Below the pieces are notes generated by a model. That model was not told the DNA's origin, searched no databases, and saw nothing but the letters and a program-made list of their open reading frames with translations. A program made the translations under genes and the position numbers. Shown here in pieces: positions 1 through 8,931 of a stretch of 64,000 nt of DNA. Origin of the DNA: Phascolarctobacterium sp. (GTDB taxonomy: Bacteria; Bacillota; Negativicutes; Acidaminococcales; Acidaminococcaceae); the NCBI GenBank assembly GCA_030540395.1, contig JAUNWI010000007.1, forward strand, positions 46,617-110,616. Direction: 5' to 3'. Numbering within the stretch: the first letter of the stretch is position 1; every line of letters begins with the position of its first letter.

Positions 1-111
1 AGCCGCTTGCTCATGGATGTTTGGTATGTGAAAAACAGAACTTTGTGGATGGATATACAGCTGCTGTGGCAGACGGTTGGTGTAGTGCTGATAAAAAAGG
101 GTGCGAAGTAA
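1..111 (+). CDS. Sugar transferase (undecaprenyl-phosphate sugar phosphotransferase family), C-terminal end only
   Basis: Frame 1 is open from the window edge to TAA at 109-111 and encodes 36 residues containing DVWYVKNRTLWMDIQLL and ending VGVVLIKKGAK. This is the usual tail of bacterial sugar transferases of the WbaP/EpsL/PglC type (the D-x-W-Y-V-x-N-x-S/T-x-x-x-D-I motif). These enzymes put the first sugar phosphate on undecaprenyl phosphate at the membrane, which starts O-antigen or capsule repeat synthesis. Its place immediately before the glycan genes fits. Only the tail is visible, so substrate and full length cannot be judged. Confidence 0.8.
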   Translation, partial: SRLLMDVWYVKNRTLWMDIQLLWQTVGVVLIKKGAK

Positions 112-142
112 GGACTAGATTTTTGGATTGAAGGTGTAATTT

Positions 143-1648
143 GTGGAAAAGAGCATCACTGAAACAGGGATTAATGAGTTATTTCAAAATATCTTTCAAA
201 CGAAATCTACACTGGATGTGATAGAAAATAAACTTGATCTTCAACATAAAATACAAGTTTATGAAATGCGGGCCTTCTTCCAAAATTTATCTCATGAAGA
301 ATTCTTAAATTACACGGCCATTGAATATAAGGGAAAAGAAGGGCTAGTTTTTTTTGATACAAATCTCCAACAATTAAACAAACCAAGTCTATCAAGTATT
401 AGTAAAGATGAGCTTACTGGCATAATTGAAGAGATATATAATTGCTTTAATTTAATATTTCCGAGGGACAGATTTGATCTGTTAAGAGAGAGAGCAGCTA
501 TCAATGCACAAAATAGCTTTTTTGATAAGCAGGACAGACTGGCAAATAAAGTACTTGAAGCTTTAGGATTATCGTCATCAGATAAAGATTACAGTAATAA
601 TAAGGCAACAATACTAAGTCTGTTGCGAAGTAGGGAAGAAATAGAAAAGATTGCTAAGGATGCTGACTATATCTCACAAAGACTAAATGATGTCAAAGAG
701 AATCTCAATACTTCTGAGAATCAATTTAACAGGGATAAAGAAAAAATTATTGGAAAGCTGAGGAAAGAGAATGAAGCTTATAAAACTGAACTGCAAAAAG
801 GTATTGATTTAAGTTTAGAGGAGCTTCGTAAGGATATAAAACTTCAAAGAGATGCAATCAAAAAAACAATGGATCAGTTTGCTGTGCTTAAAGCTCGCCT
901 TAGTGTTATAGACCAGAATGTTTACCGAGAAGAGTTAGCAACTTTTTTTCTGAAGGAACATGATGATATAAAAGGCAAGATAGAGCCAGTACATTTGTTG
1001 ATGAATATCCTAGCTGCTTTTGTCATGGCAAGAGCAGCAATATTATGGTTAACTTCTCAAGATATTGTTATTAGCTTTATCCAGATGATAGTGTTATTCA
1101 TTATATCATTTCTTGGAAGTGTATTAATTTTAGATTATATAATAAAGATATTTTTTAAAGTAGATAAAGACATTGAACATGAGAATTTGAGAGGATTTCT
1201 GACCCCTTATTGGTGTTGGTTAGTTGCTACCCTAGCAGGCATGGGGACTATTCTTTTTAAGGCATTAGAGCTGAGTGAAATTATTAAAGAAAATCTCAAG
1301 AACAATGTAGAACCTCTGCATTCTGTTTTGCCGTATTTTGGCATGTATTTGATTTTAGCTTGGTTCACTTGGTTTGCTTCAAAGCAGTTTTCTTATAATA
1401 AACAGATATGTGATGAATATGAGTACAAGTACGCTTTATCTAAGTCTTACATGTTGTATAAAAAAGAGGCGGAGAGTGTTATAACAGAGCAGCATGCTAA
1501 TGCTGTGTTGCTAGCGCTTTTAGATTCTGTCATTAAAAATATAGCCCACAGTCCTGTTCAAAGTGTTAAGCAGGATGTGCATACACCTTTTAGCGAGGTA
1601 TTTAAGGCTGTTAAGGATACTGTTCAACACAAAGATTTGGATAAATGA
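143..1648 (+). CDS. Unrecognised coiled-coil membrane protein
   Basis: A 501-residue protein starting at GTG 143 behind GAAGGTG (129-135). I do not recognise a family. Residues about 1-165 look soluble and mixed; residues about 165-260 are rich in K/E/L heptads and look like a coiled coil. Residues about 285-415 hold roughly four hydrophobic segments, and a soluble tail follows. Chain-length regulators (Wzz) place the coiled coil between two membrane helices, so this layout argues against Wzz. The gene is AT-rich like the glycan locus and overlaps the next small gene by 4 nt (ATGA), so the two are probably co-translated. A role in glycan export or assembly is only a guess from position. Confidence 0.7.
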   Translation: MEKSITETGINELFQNIFQTKSTLDVIENKLDLQHKIQVYEMRAFFQNLSHEEFLNYTAIEYKGKEGLVFFDTNLQQLNKPSLSSISKDELTGIIEEIYNCFNLIFPRDRFDLLRERAAINAQNSFFDKQDRLANKVLEALGLSSSDKDYSNNKATILSLLRSREEIEKIAKDADYISQRLNDVKENLNTSENQFNRDKEKIIGKLRKENEAYKTELQKGIDLSLEELRKDIKLQRDAIKKTMDQFAVLKARLSVIDQNVYREELATFFLKEHDDIKGKIEPVHLLMNILAAFVMARAAILWLTSQDIVISFIQMIVLFIISFLGSVLILDYIIKIFFKVDKDIEHENLRGFLTPYWCWLVATLAGMGTILFKALELSEIIKENLKNNVEPLHSVLPYFGMYLILAWFTWFASKQFSYNKQICDEYEYKYALSKSYMLYKKEAESVITEQHANAVLLALLDSVIKNIAHSPVQSVKQDVHTPFSEVFKAVKDTVQHKDLDK

Positions 1649-1854
1649 GCGTTAAACAAAAAATTGAAGTGCTTTGGTTTGCAGTTAGCCAAGGGTTTGC
1701 AGTGTTCCCATGGACCTTCCTCACAGCATTTCTTGTTGGTTTGATTTTGAAAGCCGCTTGGAAGTGTTATGTAGAGGGGGAATGCCTTATGAACTTAAAA
1801 AAGACATTTAAATATTATTTAGTCGATGAATTTTTGGGTGCTGTGAGTGCATGA
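1645..1854 (+). CDS. Small single-pass membrane protein, unknown
   Basis: A 69-residue protein whose ATG overlaps the stop of the preceding coiled-coil gene by 4 nt, a typical translational coupling arrangement. Residues about 10-36 form one hydrophobic segment; the remainder is short, basic and amphipathic. No family is recognised. The coupling suggests that it works with or stabilises the upstream membrane protein. Its short length leaves some doubt, but it is the only frame that continues the operon and the overlap supports it. Confidence 0.5.
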   Translation: MSVKQKIEVLWFAVSQGFAVFPWTFLTAFLVGLILKAAWKCYVEGECLMNLKKTFKYYLVDEFLGAVSA

Positions 1855-1917
1855 AATATGGATAAGGCACTGCAAGCCAAAGTGCTTTAATAAATACAAT
1901 TGGAAAGGTTTAGAGTA

Positions 1918-3174
1918 ATGTCAAAAAAGTTACTGTTTATTACAACTAGGTTATTTTGGCCGACTGATAGTGGGAGAAAAGTAAGCTTATATTATTACTG
2001 CAAGGGATTGCATGATAAGTATGAATATGACATTTATATCTATTCTTTTTTAGAGCATGGGCAAACGGAGAATTTGCTAAAGGATAAACCAGATTTCATT
2101 AAAGAAGTACGGCTTGCGTCAAGTGTTGATAAAGTAAGCAAAGTAAAAAACCTGTTATTTAGAAGCATTTTTACACTATCTTGGCCTTTACAGTGTTCAT
2201 TATTTTATAGCAAAAAGAATCATGACATGATAGCAGGGTATGCAAACCAGATTAATCCTGATGTGGTTATCGTGGATATGGTCAGACTGGCACCTTATTA
2301 TGATGCACTTAAGGACCTTAATTGCAAGAAAATCATTGACATGGATGACATGCTTTCTAAGCGATATACAAGACAAATTGGCGGTAACACCAAAACGTCT
2401 ATTGCTGGACAGTATGGAACAGGAATGTCTGGTTTTCTAAATAGCATCATAAGGCTGAGTTTCATAAAAAACAGCATCTTAAGATTTGAGAGCAAGTTAA
2501 TGGAGAAGGCTGAAATAAAATATGGGCAAATGTATGATAGCGTAGTGTTTGTCTCCCAAAAAGAGTGTGATGAGCTTAACAGCAAAATTGGATATAAGAG
2601 TGTAGCAGTGCCCATGGGAGTATATAGGGATGCATTTGTAACTTGTAGATATCAACCAGTTGAAGGTAACGAGTTGTGCTTCGTTGGTAATATGGCAGTA
2701 GCTGCAAACGCAGATACCTTACAAATGATAGTTTCTGAGATACTTCCGAATATAAAATCAAATTACAAACTAACAGTTATTGGTAAATGTCCAGAACAAT
2801 TAAAGGAACAATACAAGTCAAATCCTAAGATTAGTTTTACTGGACGCGTAGATTCTATTTATGAGAATGCTCGCAATGCCAGTCTGTTTTTAGCTCCTAT
2901 TGCATATGGTAGCGGAATCAAGACGAAAATTTTAGAAGCAATGGCCATGCAGTTACCTGTGATTACAAATAGTGTTGGTGCAGAGGGAATAGATCTTAAT
3001 GATGAAGAGCACTTTGTGATAGAAGATGACTATAAAGTAATCGCCGAAAAGGTTGATTATTATCTTAGTCATAAGGAAGAGGCAAGAGTATTGGCAGAAT
3101 CTGGCCAGAAAGCAGTATTTGCGCAGTATGAATGGAATGAGATTTGGAAGAAATTTGAATATATATTGCAGTAA
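1918..3174 (+). CDS. Glycosyltransferase, GT4 family (GT-B fold)
   Basis: Likely a cytoplasmic, membrane-associated sugar transferase building the glycan repeat unit. The 418-residue protein starts MSKKLLFITTRLFWP; ATG 1918 is preferred because GGAAAGG (1902-1908) sits at proper spacing, whereas a TTG at 1900 has none. The N-terminal half has the Rossmann-like start and a glycine/lysine acceptor-side turn (DSGRK). The C-terminal half carries FVGNMAV, SFTGRV and the donor-site pattern GSGIKTKILEAMAM with conserved E, as in GT4 enzymes. Donor and acceptor sugars cannot be told from sequence. Confidence 0.85.
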   Translation: MSKKLLFITTRLFWPTDSGRKVSLYYYCKGLHDKYEYDIYIYSFLEHGQTENLLKDKPDFIKEVRLASSVDKVSKVKNLLFRSIFTLSWPLQCSLFYSKKNHDMIAGYANQINPDVVIVDMVRLAPYYDALKDLNCKKIIDMDDMLSKRYTRQIGGNTKTSIAGQYGTGMSGFLNSIIRLSFIKNSILRFESKLMEKAEIKYGQMYDSVVFVSQKECDELNSKIGYKSVAVPMGVYRDAFVTCRYQPVEGNELCFVGNMAVAANADTLQMIVSEILPNIKSNYKLTVIGKCPEQLKEQYKSNPKISFTGRVDSIYENARNASLFLAPIAYGSGIKTKILEAMAMQLPVITNSVGAEGIDLNDEEHFVIEDDYKVIAEKVDYYLSHKEEARVLAESGQKAVFAQYEWNEIWKKFEYILQ

Positions 3175-3192
3175 ATAGTAGGAGTTGAGCAG

Positions 3193-4200
3193 ATGATTAT
3201 TACAAAAACCCCTTTTAGAATGTCATTTTTTGGCGGCGGAACTGACATGCCGGAGTTTTTCAATGAATATGGCGGAGCGGTGTTATCTACTACTTTTGAC
3301 AAATACTGTTACGTTAATGTACGTCATCTTCCTAGATTTTTTGAGTATTCGACAGAACTATCTTATTCCACTATTGAAAGGGTACAAGGTATAGACTCAA
3401 TTGTTCATCCTGCCATTCGCAATGCTATGAAAATGTTAGATATGCATGAGATTAGACTGACCTACGAGGGTGATTTACCTGCGCGCTCCGGTCTTGGGAC
3501 CAGTAGTTCTTTTGCTGTTGGTATGCTCAATGCATTTTACGCACTTAAAGGTAAATACGCTGATAAAAGAAAGCTTGCTGATAAAGCGATATATCTTGAA
3601 AGAGTGTTGTGCAATGAAGCCGGCGGTTGGCAGGATCAAATTGCGGCTGCTTATGGTGGGTTGAATGTTATTACATTCTCTAAAGAAAGATACACAGTGG
3701 AGCCAGTTATAGTTCATCCTGATCGTAAAAAGCAGTTAGATGATAGCTTGGTTATGTTCTTCACTGGCTTTACTAGATTTTCATCCGATGTTCAAAAGGC
3801 CAATGCTAGTAAAGCAGATAAGACTAAGCAGCTTTTAGAGATGCTTTCTTTAGTAAAAGATGCAAAAGAGGTTTTAACCAACAAGCATAGTGACTTAAAT
3901 GATTTTGGTCATTTGTTAGACCATACATGGAAGCTAAAACGCCAAACTGGTAATGCGGTTTCTACCAATGATATTGACTCTTTGTATGACAAAGGGATCA
4001 ATGCTGGTGCATTGGGCGGCAAACTTTTAGGCGCTGGTGGCGGTGGCTTCTTAGTATTCTATGTTGAACCAGATAAGAAAGAAGCAGTAAAAAAAGCCAT
4101 GAGTGATTTGCTTTATATCCCTTTCCATTTTGAAAATGGAGGAACAAGGGTAGTTTATTATGCTGCTGAAGATTATGATTTGGCTAGTAAGGAGCAATAG
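3193..4200 (+). CDS. hddA: D-glycero-alpha-D-manno-heptose 7-phosphate kinase
   Basis: A GHMP-superfamily kinase of 335 residues that phosphorylates D-glycero-D-manno-heptose 7-phosphate at C1 to the alpha-1,7-bisphosphate. This is the second step to GDP-heptose. It begins ITKTPFRMSFFGGGTD, the signature of HddA and related kinases, and has the ATP-binding loop LPARSGLGTSSSFAVG near residues 95-110. The C-terminal GHMP motif is GGKLLGAGGGGFLVFY. RBS GGAG at 3180-3184 precedes ATG 3193. The fused hddC-gmhB gene starts 9 nt after its stop and gmhA lies just beyond, completing the pathway. Confidence 0.92.
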   Translation: MIITKTPFRMSFFGGGTDMPEFFNEYGGAVLSTTFDKYCYVNVRHLPRFFEYSTELSYSTIERVQGIDSIVHPAIRNAMKMLDMHEIRLTYEGDLPARSGLGTSSSFAVGMLNAFYALKGKYADKRKLADKAIYLERVLCNEAGGWQDQIAAAYGGLNVITFSKERYTVEPVIVHPDRKKQLDDSLVMFFTGFTRFSSDVQKANASKADKTKQLLEMLSLVKDAKEVLTNKHSDLNDFGHLLDHTWKLKRQTGNAVSTNDIDSLYDKGINAGALGGKLLGAGGGGFLVFYVEPDKKEAVKKAMSDLLYIPFHFENGGTRVVYYAAEDYDLASKEQ

Positions 4201-4209
4201 GAGAAAATA

Positions 4210-5499
4210 ATGAAAGTAGTAATTATGGCAGGGGGTAAGGGTACAAGAATTACCTCTGTAGCTAGTGATATACCAAAACCAATGATAAAAATAGGGGACA
4301 AGCCTGTACTAGAGCATGAACTAGAGTGCCTTAGAGAGCAAGGGTTCACTGATATCATCATTACTGTAAGCCATTTGGGACATATTATTATGGATTACTT
4401 TGGTGATGGTAGTGGAGTTTCACCTGCTACAGGAAAGCCTTTTGGTGTCAATATCCAATACTACTTTGAAAAGGAACCCCTTGGTAATGCAGGAGCCTTG
4501 TTTAAAATCAAGGATCAGTTAACTGAAGACTTTTTGTTATTAAATGCTGATGCTTTGTTTGATGTAGATTTTAATCGTTTTGTAGAATACCATAAGAAGC
4601 ATGGTGCATTGGTTACGTTATTCGCGCACGCCAATGACCATCCCTATGATAGTGGTCTTTTGATTGTTGATAAGGATAACTATGTTCAGCAGTGGCTGAC
4701 CAAGGAGGATGAGCGACCGGAGTTCTATCGCAATATTGTTAATGGTGGCTTGCATGTTTTGTCTCCAAAGGTGTTAGAAGTTGAATTCGCTACGGAAAAG
4801 GTAGATTTAGACAGGCAAATACTAAAGCCTTTGGCCGGAACTGGCAAAATGATTTGTTACAACAGTCCGGAATACGCCAAGGATATGGGAACTCCAGATA
4901 GGTACTATGCAGCTTGCAAGGATTTTGCTGAAGGCAAAATCCAAGGCAAAAACTTGCGTAACAAGCAAAAAGCCATCTTCCTTGACAGAGATGGCACAAT
5001 TAATAAATATGTTGGCTATTTGAGAAAGCCTGAAGAATTTGAGTTATTACCTGGTGTGGGAGAAGCAATTCGGAAGATAAATGCATCTGGATATTTGGCA
5101 ATAGTAGTTACCAACCAACCTGTTATTGCCCGTGGGGAAGTAACAGTTGATGAGCTGCAGCTGATTCACAACAAGATGGAAACACTGTTGGGTAAAGAAG
5201 GAGCGTATCTAGATGGAATTTATTATTGCCCGCATCACCCTGACAAAGGATTTGCAGGGGAAGTGCCAGAGCTGAAAATAGATTGCGAGTGTCGGAAGCC
5301 GAAACCAGGAATGTTATTGAAAGCAGCAAGAGATTTCAATATTGATTTGGCTGCTTCATGGATGATTGGCGATGGACAAAACGATATTGAAGCTGGGAAA
5401 AATGCTGCCTGCAAAACAGCTTTAATTGGTGATGTCGATTATTGTCAAGATAAAACCGTAAAAGATTTAAATGAATTTATATGTGGTGAATTAAATTGA
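4210..5499 (+). CDS. Bifunctional heptose-1-phosphate guanylyltransferase / heptose-1,7-bisphosphatase (HddC-GmhB fusion)
   Basis: Two enzymes in one 429-residue chain. Residues 1-240 are a sugar nucleotidyltransferase with start VVIMAGGKGTRI, KPMIKIGDKP and LNADALF, matching HddC, which makes GDP-D-glycero-alpha-D-manno-heptose. Residues 254-429 are a HAD phosphatase matching GmhB: catalytic D259-x-D261-GT, TNQ at about 301-303, a zinc-binding set C340, H342, C359, C361, and the K-P-x-P-GM and GDGQNDIEAG motifs. GmhB removes the C7 phosphate between the HddA and HddC steps, so the fusion links consecutive reactions. The gene order hddA - fusion - gmhA supports the assignment. The pathway order is established; the benefit of the fusion is inference. 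Confidence 0.9.
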   Translation: MKVVIMAGGKGTRITSVASDIPKPMIKIGDKPVLEHELECLREQGFTDIIITVSHLGHIIMDYFGDGSGVSPATGKPFGVNIQYYFEKEPLGNAGALFKIKDQLTEDFLLLNADALFDVDFNRFVEYHKKHGALVTLFAHANDHPYDSGLLIVDKDNYVQQWLTKEDERPEFYRNIVNGGLHVLSPKVLEVEFATEKVDLDRQILKPLAGTGKMICYNSPEYAKDMGTPDRYYAACKDFAEGKIQGKNLRNKQKAIFLDRDGTINKYVGYLRKPEEFELLPGVGEAIRKINASGYLAIVVTNQPVIARGEVTVDELQLIHNKMETLLGKEGAYLDGIYYCPHHPDKGFAGEVPELKIDCECRKPKPGMLLKAARDFNIDLAASWMIGDGQNDIEAGKNAACKTALIGDVDYCQDKTVKDLNEFICGELN

Positions 5500-5942
5500 A
5501 TGTATTTTGGAAAGTATCAAATAAGTTATATAAAATCGGGGGGGTAAAACCTCTTGCTAGGATTGCAGAATTGATAAGTTTTATCATAAATTCCAATGCC
5601 ATATCCGCTCGTGCTTCTATTGGTAAAGGAACTGTTTTCTATCATCATGGTTGCGGGTGTGTAGTTCATGAAAATACGATTATTGGTAAAAACTGTAATA
5701 TATTCCAAAATGTAACACTTGGAAGCAAATGGACAGGTGGCATCTGTGATGGAAGTGCACCTGTTGTTGGAGATAATGTTTTTGTCGGTGCAGGGGCTGT
5801 AATAATTGGCCCTATTAGAATAGGAAATAATGCAATTATAGGCGCAAATGCAGTTGTTTTAGTTGATGTTCCTTCCTATGCTACTGTTTTAGGTGTCCCT
5901 GGAAGAATAGTTAAAATTGGGACTAATTATAAGGAGTGTTAA
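5496..5942 (+). CDS. Serine acetyltransferase-like hexapeptide-repeat O-acetyltransferase
   Basis: A 148-residue left-handed beta-helix acyltransferase of the CysE/serine O-acetyltransferase-like group. The start is TTG 5496, overlapping the previous stop by 4 nt; no in-frame ATG is available nearby. Hexapeptide repeats run from about residue 40 (ISARASIGKGTVFYHHG) to 140, including IGKNCNIFQNVTLG, VVGDNVFVGAGAVIIG and IGANAVVLVDVP, and the usual GVPGRIVK tail. It lacks the long N-terminal helical domain of true CysE. In this position it more probably O-acetylates a glycan sugar using acetyl-CoA than serine. Confidence 0.8.
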   Translation: MNVFWKVSNKLYKIGGVKPLARIAELISFIINSNAISARASIGKGTVFYHHGCGCVVHENTIIGKNCNIFQNVTLGSKWTGGICDGSAPVVGDNVFVGAGAVIIGPIRIGNNAIIGANAVVLVDVPSYATVLGVPGRIVKIGTNYKEC

Positions 5943-5947
5943 GGAGA

Positions 5948-6586
5948 ATGAGTAATTTTTTACATATAGATGATCTAATAATTAGGTATCCTGTTTTAGA
6001 TGTTTGTCATAAGGATATAGTTTCTGCTTATGAGATTCTAGAGAATTGCTTTAAAAATGTTAACAAACTCTTAGTTGCAGGTAACGGTGGTTCGGCAGCT
6101 GACGCTTTGCATATAGTTGGGGAGTTAATGAAGTCCTTTGTTTTGTCTAGAAAGTTAAGCCATGAGTTATGTAAAGCTATAGATAACAATTGTGAGCATG
6201 CAGATTATCTGAAAGACAATTTGCAGATGGCATTGCCAGCGATAGCACTGGTTGGTGAGATTGGCTTAACTACCGCTTATAGCAATGACGTTGCTCCTGA
6301 TTTGGCTTTTGCACAACAGGTTTTGGGATATGGAAATACTGGAGATGTCTTCTTAGGGATTTCTACATCTGGGAATTCACAAAATATTATTTATGCAGCA
6401 GAACTAGCCAAAGCCAAAGGAATGTATGTAGTTGGCTTGACGGGTAAATCCGGTGGCAAGCTTAAAGATCTGTGTGATGTCTGCATTAAAGTTCCAGAAA
6501 AGGATACTTTTAAAGTGCAGGAGTTACATTTACCTGTATATCATGCCTTGTGTTTAGAATTAGAAAGAGAATTCTATGGTGAGTGA
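5948..6586 (+). CDS. gmhA: Sedoheptulose 7-phosphate isomerase
   Basis: A 212-residue SIS-domain isomerase converting sedoheptulose 7-phosphate to D-glycero-D-manno-heptose 7-phosphate, the entry step of heptose synthesis. Seen motifs are AGNGGSAADALHIVGEL (about 43-59), GISTSGNSQNI and a C-terminal helix with E-L-H-x-x-x-H-x-L, which carry the sugar-phosphate and catalytic residues of GmhA. ATG 5948 is chosen because TAAGGAG (5929-5936) lies at workable distance; a GTG at 5936 would overlap the RBS. With hddA and the hddC-gmhB fusion it completes a GDP-heptose route in one operon. Confidence 0.92.
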   Translation: MSNFLHIDDLIIRYPVLDVCHKDIVSAYEILENCFKNVNKLLVAGNGGSAADALHIVGELMKSFVLSRKLSHELCKAIDNNCEHADYLKDNLQMALPAIALVGEIGLTTAYSNDVAPDLAFAQQVLGYGNTGDVFLGISTSGNSQNIIYAAELAKAKGMYVVGLTGKSGGKLKDLCDVCIKVPEKDTFKVQELHLPVYHALCLELEREFYGE

Positions 6587-6601
6587 ATTGAGGATTAATG
6601 C

Positions 6602-7702
6602 ATGAAGATTTTACTAGATGATGGGATGCAAATAGCTGTAGGCACAGGCATAGGTAAATATAGTATGAGTCTATATAAAGGCCTATTACAGAATAATGTA
6701 GATGTGCAACTATCTGATTATATTCCGCCGAAAAAGGGAAAAATGTACGATAGATTACATTACTTGTACTACATAAATTCTAAGGATTATCAAGAGTACA
6801 TAAAACAGTTTGATTATGTTCTGTATACAAATTATGCAGTTCCATTTATAAAAAATATCAAAACAAGATATGCAGTAACAATTCATGACCTAGTAGCCTT
6901 CTTGTATCCTGATACACTACCTTTCATGTATCGCTTTTATTCACAAGCCATGATTAGAAATGCCTGTGAAAAAGCAGACTTAATATTCACTGTTTCAAAT
7001 TCTGCAAAGAATGATATAGTCACTAAGTTCCCCAAAGTAAAGAACAAAATTCATGCAATATGGGCTGGATTATATGATGATAGAAAACCTTTATCAGAGT
7101 ATCCTCCATATGAGAATTGCAGGCTGACCGACATTGATAATGTCCCATTCTTCTTGTTTGTTAGCACAATCGAAAAACGCAAGAATGTAGGTATGGTTAT
7201 AGATGCTTTCTTGAAGCTGAAAGGGGAGTATGCTGAAGCTAGTGACTATAAACTTGTTTTAGCAGGTAGGCCTGGCTATGGTTATCAAGAGTTTGTAGAA
7301 AAAGTAAATGCATCAAAATATTCACAGGATGTTATTTTTGCAGGCTATGTTTCTGATTCAGACTGCAATAGACTATATAATCATGCAAAAGCTTTTATTT
7401 TTCCTACTGTGTATGAGGGATTTGGGTCTGCTCAAATAGAGTGTATGAATTGCCATCTGCCTATAATTCTTAGTGATATTCCTACTAATAGGGAGATATC
7501 TAGAGAGTATGGAGAATTTTTTAATTTAAGGAACCTGAGTTCTTTAGAGAAAAAAATGAGTCTGTTTATTTTTGATAAATATAATAGAAATGAGAAGGAA
7601 TTATTGGCAGTTAAATACTTGAAAGAATTCAATTGGCAGATGCTGTCTAAACTGTATTTTAAGCTAATCCAAAATCACAATGATAAAAAAGGTGTAGAAT
7701 AG
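6602..7702 (+). CDS. Glycosyltransferase, GT4 family
   Basis: A 366-residue GT-B fold glycosyltransferase. The N-terminal domain has the glycine-rich acceptor-side loop AVGTGIGKYSMSL, the core has VTIHDLVAFLYPDTLP and a SNSAKNDI element as in mannosyltransferase-like GT4 enzymes, and the C-terminal half has VSTIEKRKNV and the donor-site YEGFGSAQIECMNC with conserved E. It lies between gmhA and the polymerase, so it probably adds one sugar of the repeat unit at the inner face of the membrane, possibly heptose (guess). ATG 6602 follows a weak GAGTGAATTGAGG ribosome site. Confidence 0.85.
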   Translation: MKILLDDGMQIAVGTGIGKYSMSLYKGLLQNNVDVQLSDYIPPKKGKMYDRLHYLYYINSKDYQEYIKQFDYVLYTNYAVPFIKNIKTRYAVTIHDLVAFLYPDTLPFMYRFYSQAMIRNACEKADLIFTVSNSAKNDIVTKFPKVKNKIHAIWAGLYDDRKPLSEYPPYENCRLTDIDNVPFFLFVSTIEKRKNVGMVIDAFLKLKGEYAEASDYKLVLAGRPGYGYQEFVEKVNASKYSQDVIFAGYVSDSDCNRLYNHAKAFIFPTVYEGFGSAQIECMNCHLPIILSDIPTNREISREYGEFFNLRNLSSLEKKMSLFIFDKYNRNEKELLAVKYLKEFNWQMLSKLYFKLIQNHNDKKGVE

Positions 7703-7704
7703 AA

Positions 7705-8931
7705 ATGATTTATAAATTAATAGTTGGCACTTTACTAACATATATCATATATGTATTCTGTTATGGTATAGTTGTAAAAGTAACAATGTATAATGAGTTG
7801 CTATTTAATATAAAAACTTATATTCCGGAAATCTTATTATTTCTTTCAATTTGTTTAGGCCTAGTTTGTAGAAAAGCAAAAATAAGTTTGGATACAGTTA
7901 TATTATCTGTTTATCTATGCTTTATTGCTTTAATTAATATTATTATTCATGGAATAAATGAACAATGTTTATATTTAACTAGAGATTTGTATTTACCTTT
8001 ATTTTTGTTTTTACTTTTGCGAGGATTGTCTTTTGATGACGAAGCTAAGGAGTGGTTTCTAAAAAAAATAGTCACCTTTTGCAAGGCATATCTTGTAGTG
8101 GGTTTTATTTTAGCCGTTTTAGAACAATATATGGGATGGTATTGGACGTCTAGTTTTTATACAGGATATGCATTTTATGGACAGGATCCATTATCAAAAG
8201 TAAGGATTGCCCATAATTTTGGGCTGTTAAGGGTCCCTAGTATGAGTGGAAATTACGCTACTTTCGGTAACTATTCTGTGTTAGCTTTTTGCATGGTTAT
8301 CTTTGGTGGAGAAGATAAAAAGTCTATAAAGGAAGTAATTCTTTGGAGTTTAATTAGTATGGGATGCATAGTATTAAGTACAAATAAATCGGCTTTTTTT
8401 GCATATAGTATTATAAATATGTATATATTAAGAAAATATATATTGATTGGTAATGCTAGTTTATTTTCTGTTTTGGGATACTTAATAGCATCTTTATTAA
8501 TCATTTTATCAATAGCATTAGGTATGGATGCTACATTAAATGAAAATAGCTTTTTATATAGTTACTATCAGCGGTTTGATGTTTGGCGCGAAATTGTCAA
8601 TGGTGTAGATGCTATTGAGGTTATTATTCCATACAATCAATTTTTATATGGTAGCGGTGCAGAAGGAGTGTTTGGCTTTTGGGACAACACGTATATTTAT
8701 TTGTTATTTTCGATAGGTATAGTAGGTGTATTAATCTTATCGAAAATTATTTACTCATTAATTAAAGAACAAGAAAAAATTAATCGAATCGCAATACCTG
8801 CAACTATAATTCTTTTAGTCTTAAGTCTAACTACTAACATAACTCAGGGGAGAGCTTATTTAACTATATTCTTGATTATAATCTCTTTGAGATTAAAAAC
8901 ATCTATATGGAATAAAGGAGCAAGTATATGA
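7705..8931 (+). CDS. O-antigen polymerase-like membrane protein (Wzy-type)
   Basis: A 408-residue protein made almost entirely of hydrophobic segments, about ten or more, with a larger polar loop near residues 270-325. That topology, the AT-rich composition and a location between glycosyltransferases and a flippase fit a Wzy O-antigen polymerase, which joins undecaprenyl-linked repeats at the outer face of the inner membrane. Wzy proteins share very little sequence, so the call rests on topology and context. It starts at ATG 7705, 2 nt after the upstream stop, and its end overlaps the next ATG by 4 nt. Confidence 0.72.
   Translation: MIYKLIVGTLLTYIIYVFCYGIVVKVTMYNELLFNIKTYIPEILLFLSICLGLVCRKAKISLDTVILSVYLCFIALINIIIHGINEQCLYLTRDLYLPLFLFLLLRGLSFDDEAKEWFLKKIVTFCKAYLVVGFILAVLEQYMGWYWTSSFYTGYAFYGQDPLSKVRIAHNFGLLRVPSMSGNYATFGNYSVLAFCMVIFGGEDKKSIKEVILWSLISMGCIVLSTNKSAFFAYSIINMYILRKYILIGNASLFSVLGYLIASLLIILSIALGMDATLNENSFLYSYYQRFDVWREIVNGVDAIEVIIPYNQFLYGSGAEGVFGFWDNTYIYLLFSIGIVGVLILSKIIYSLIKEQEKINRIAIPATIILLVLSLTTNITQGRAYLTIFLIIISLRLKTSIWNKGASI

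Noticed and set aside
143..1648. Wzz chain-length determinant
   Set aside because: Wzz has two terminal membrane helices around a periplasmic coiled coil; here the coiled coil precedes about four helices.
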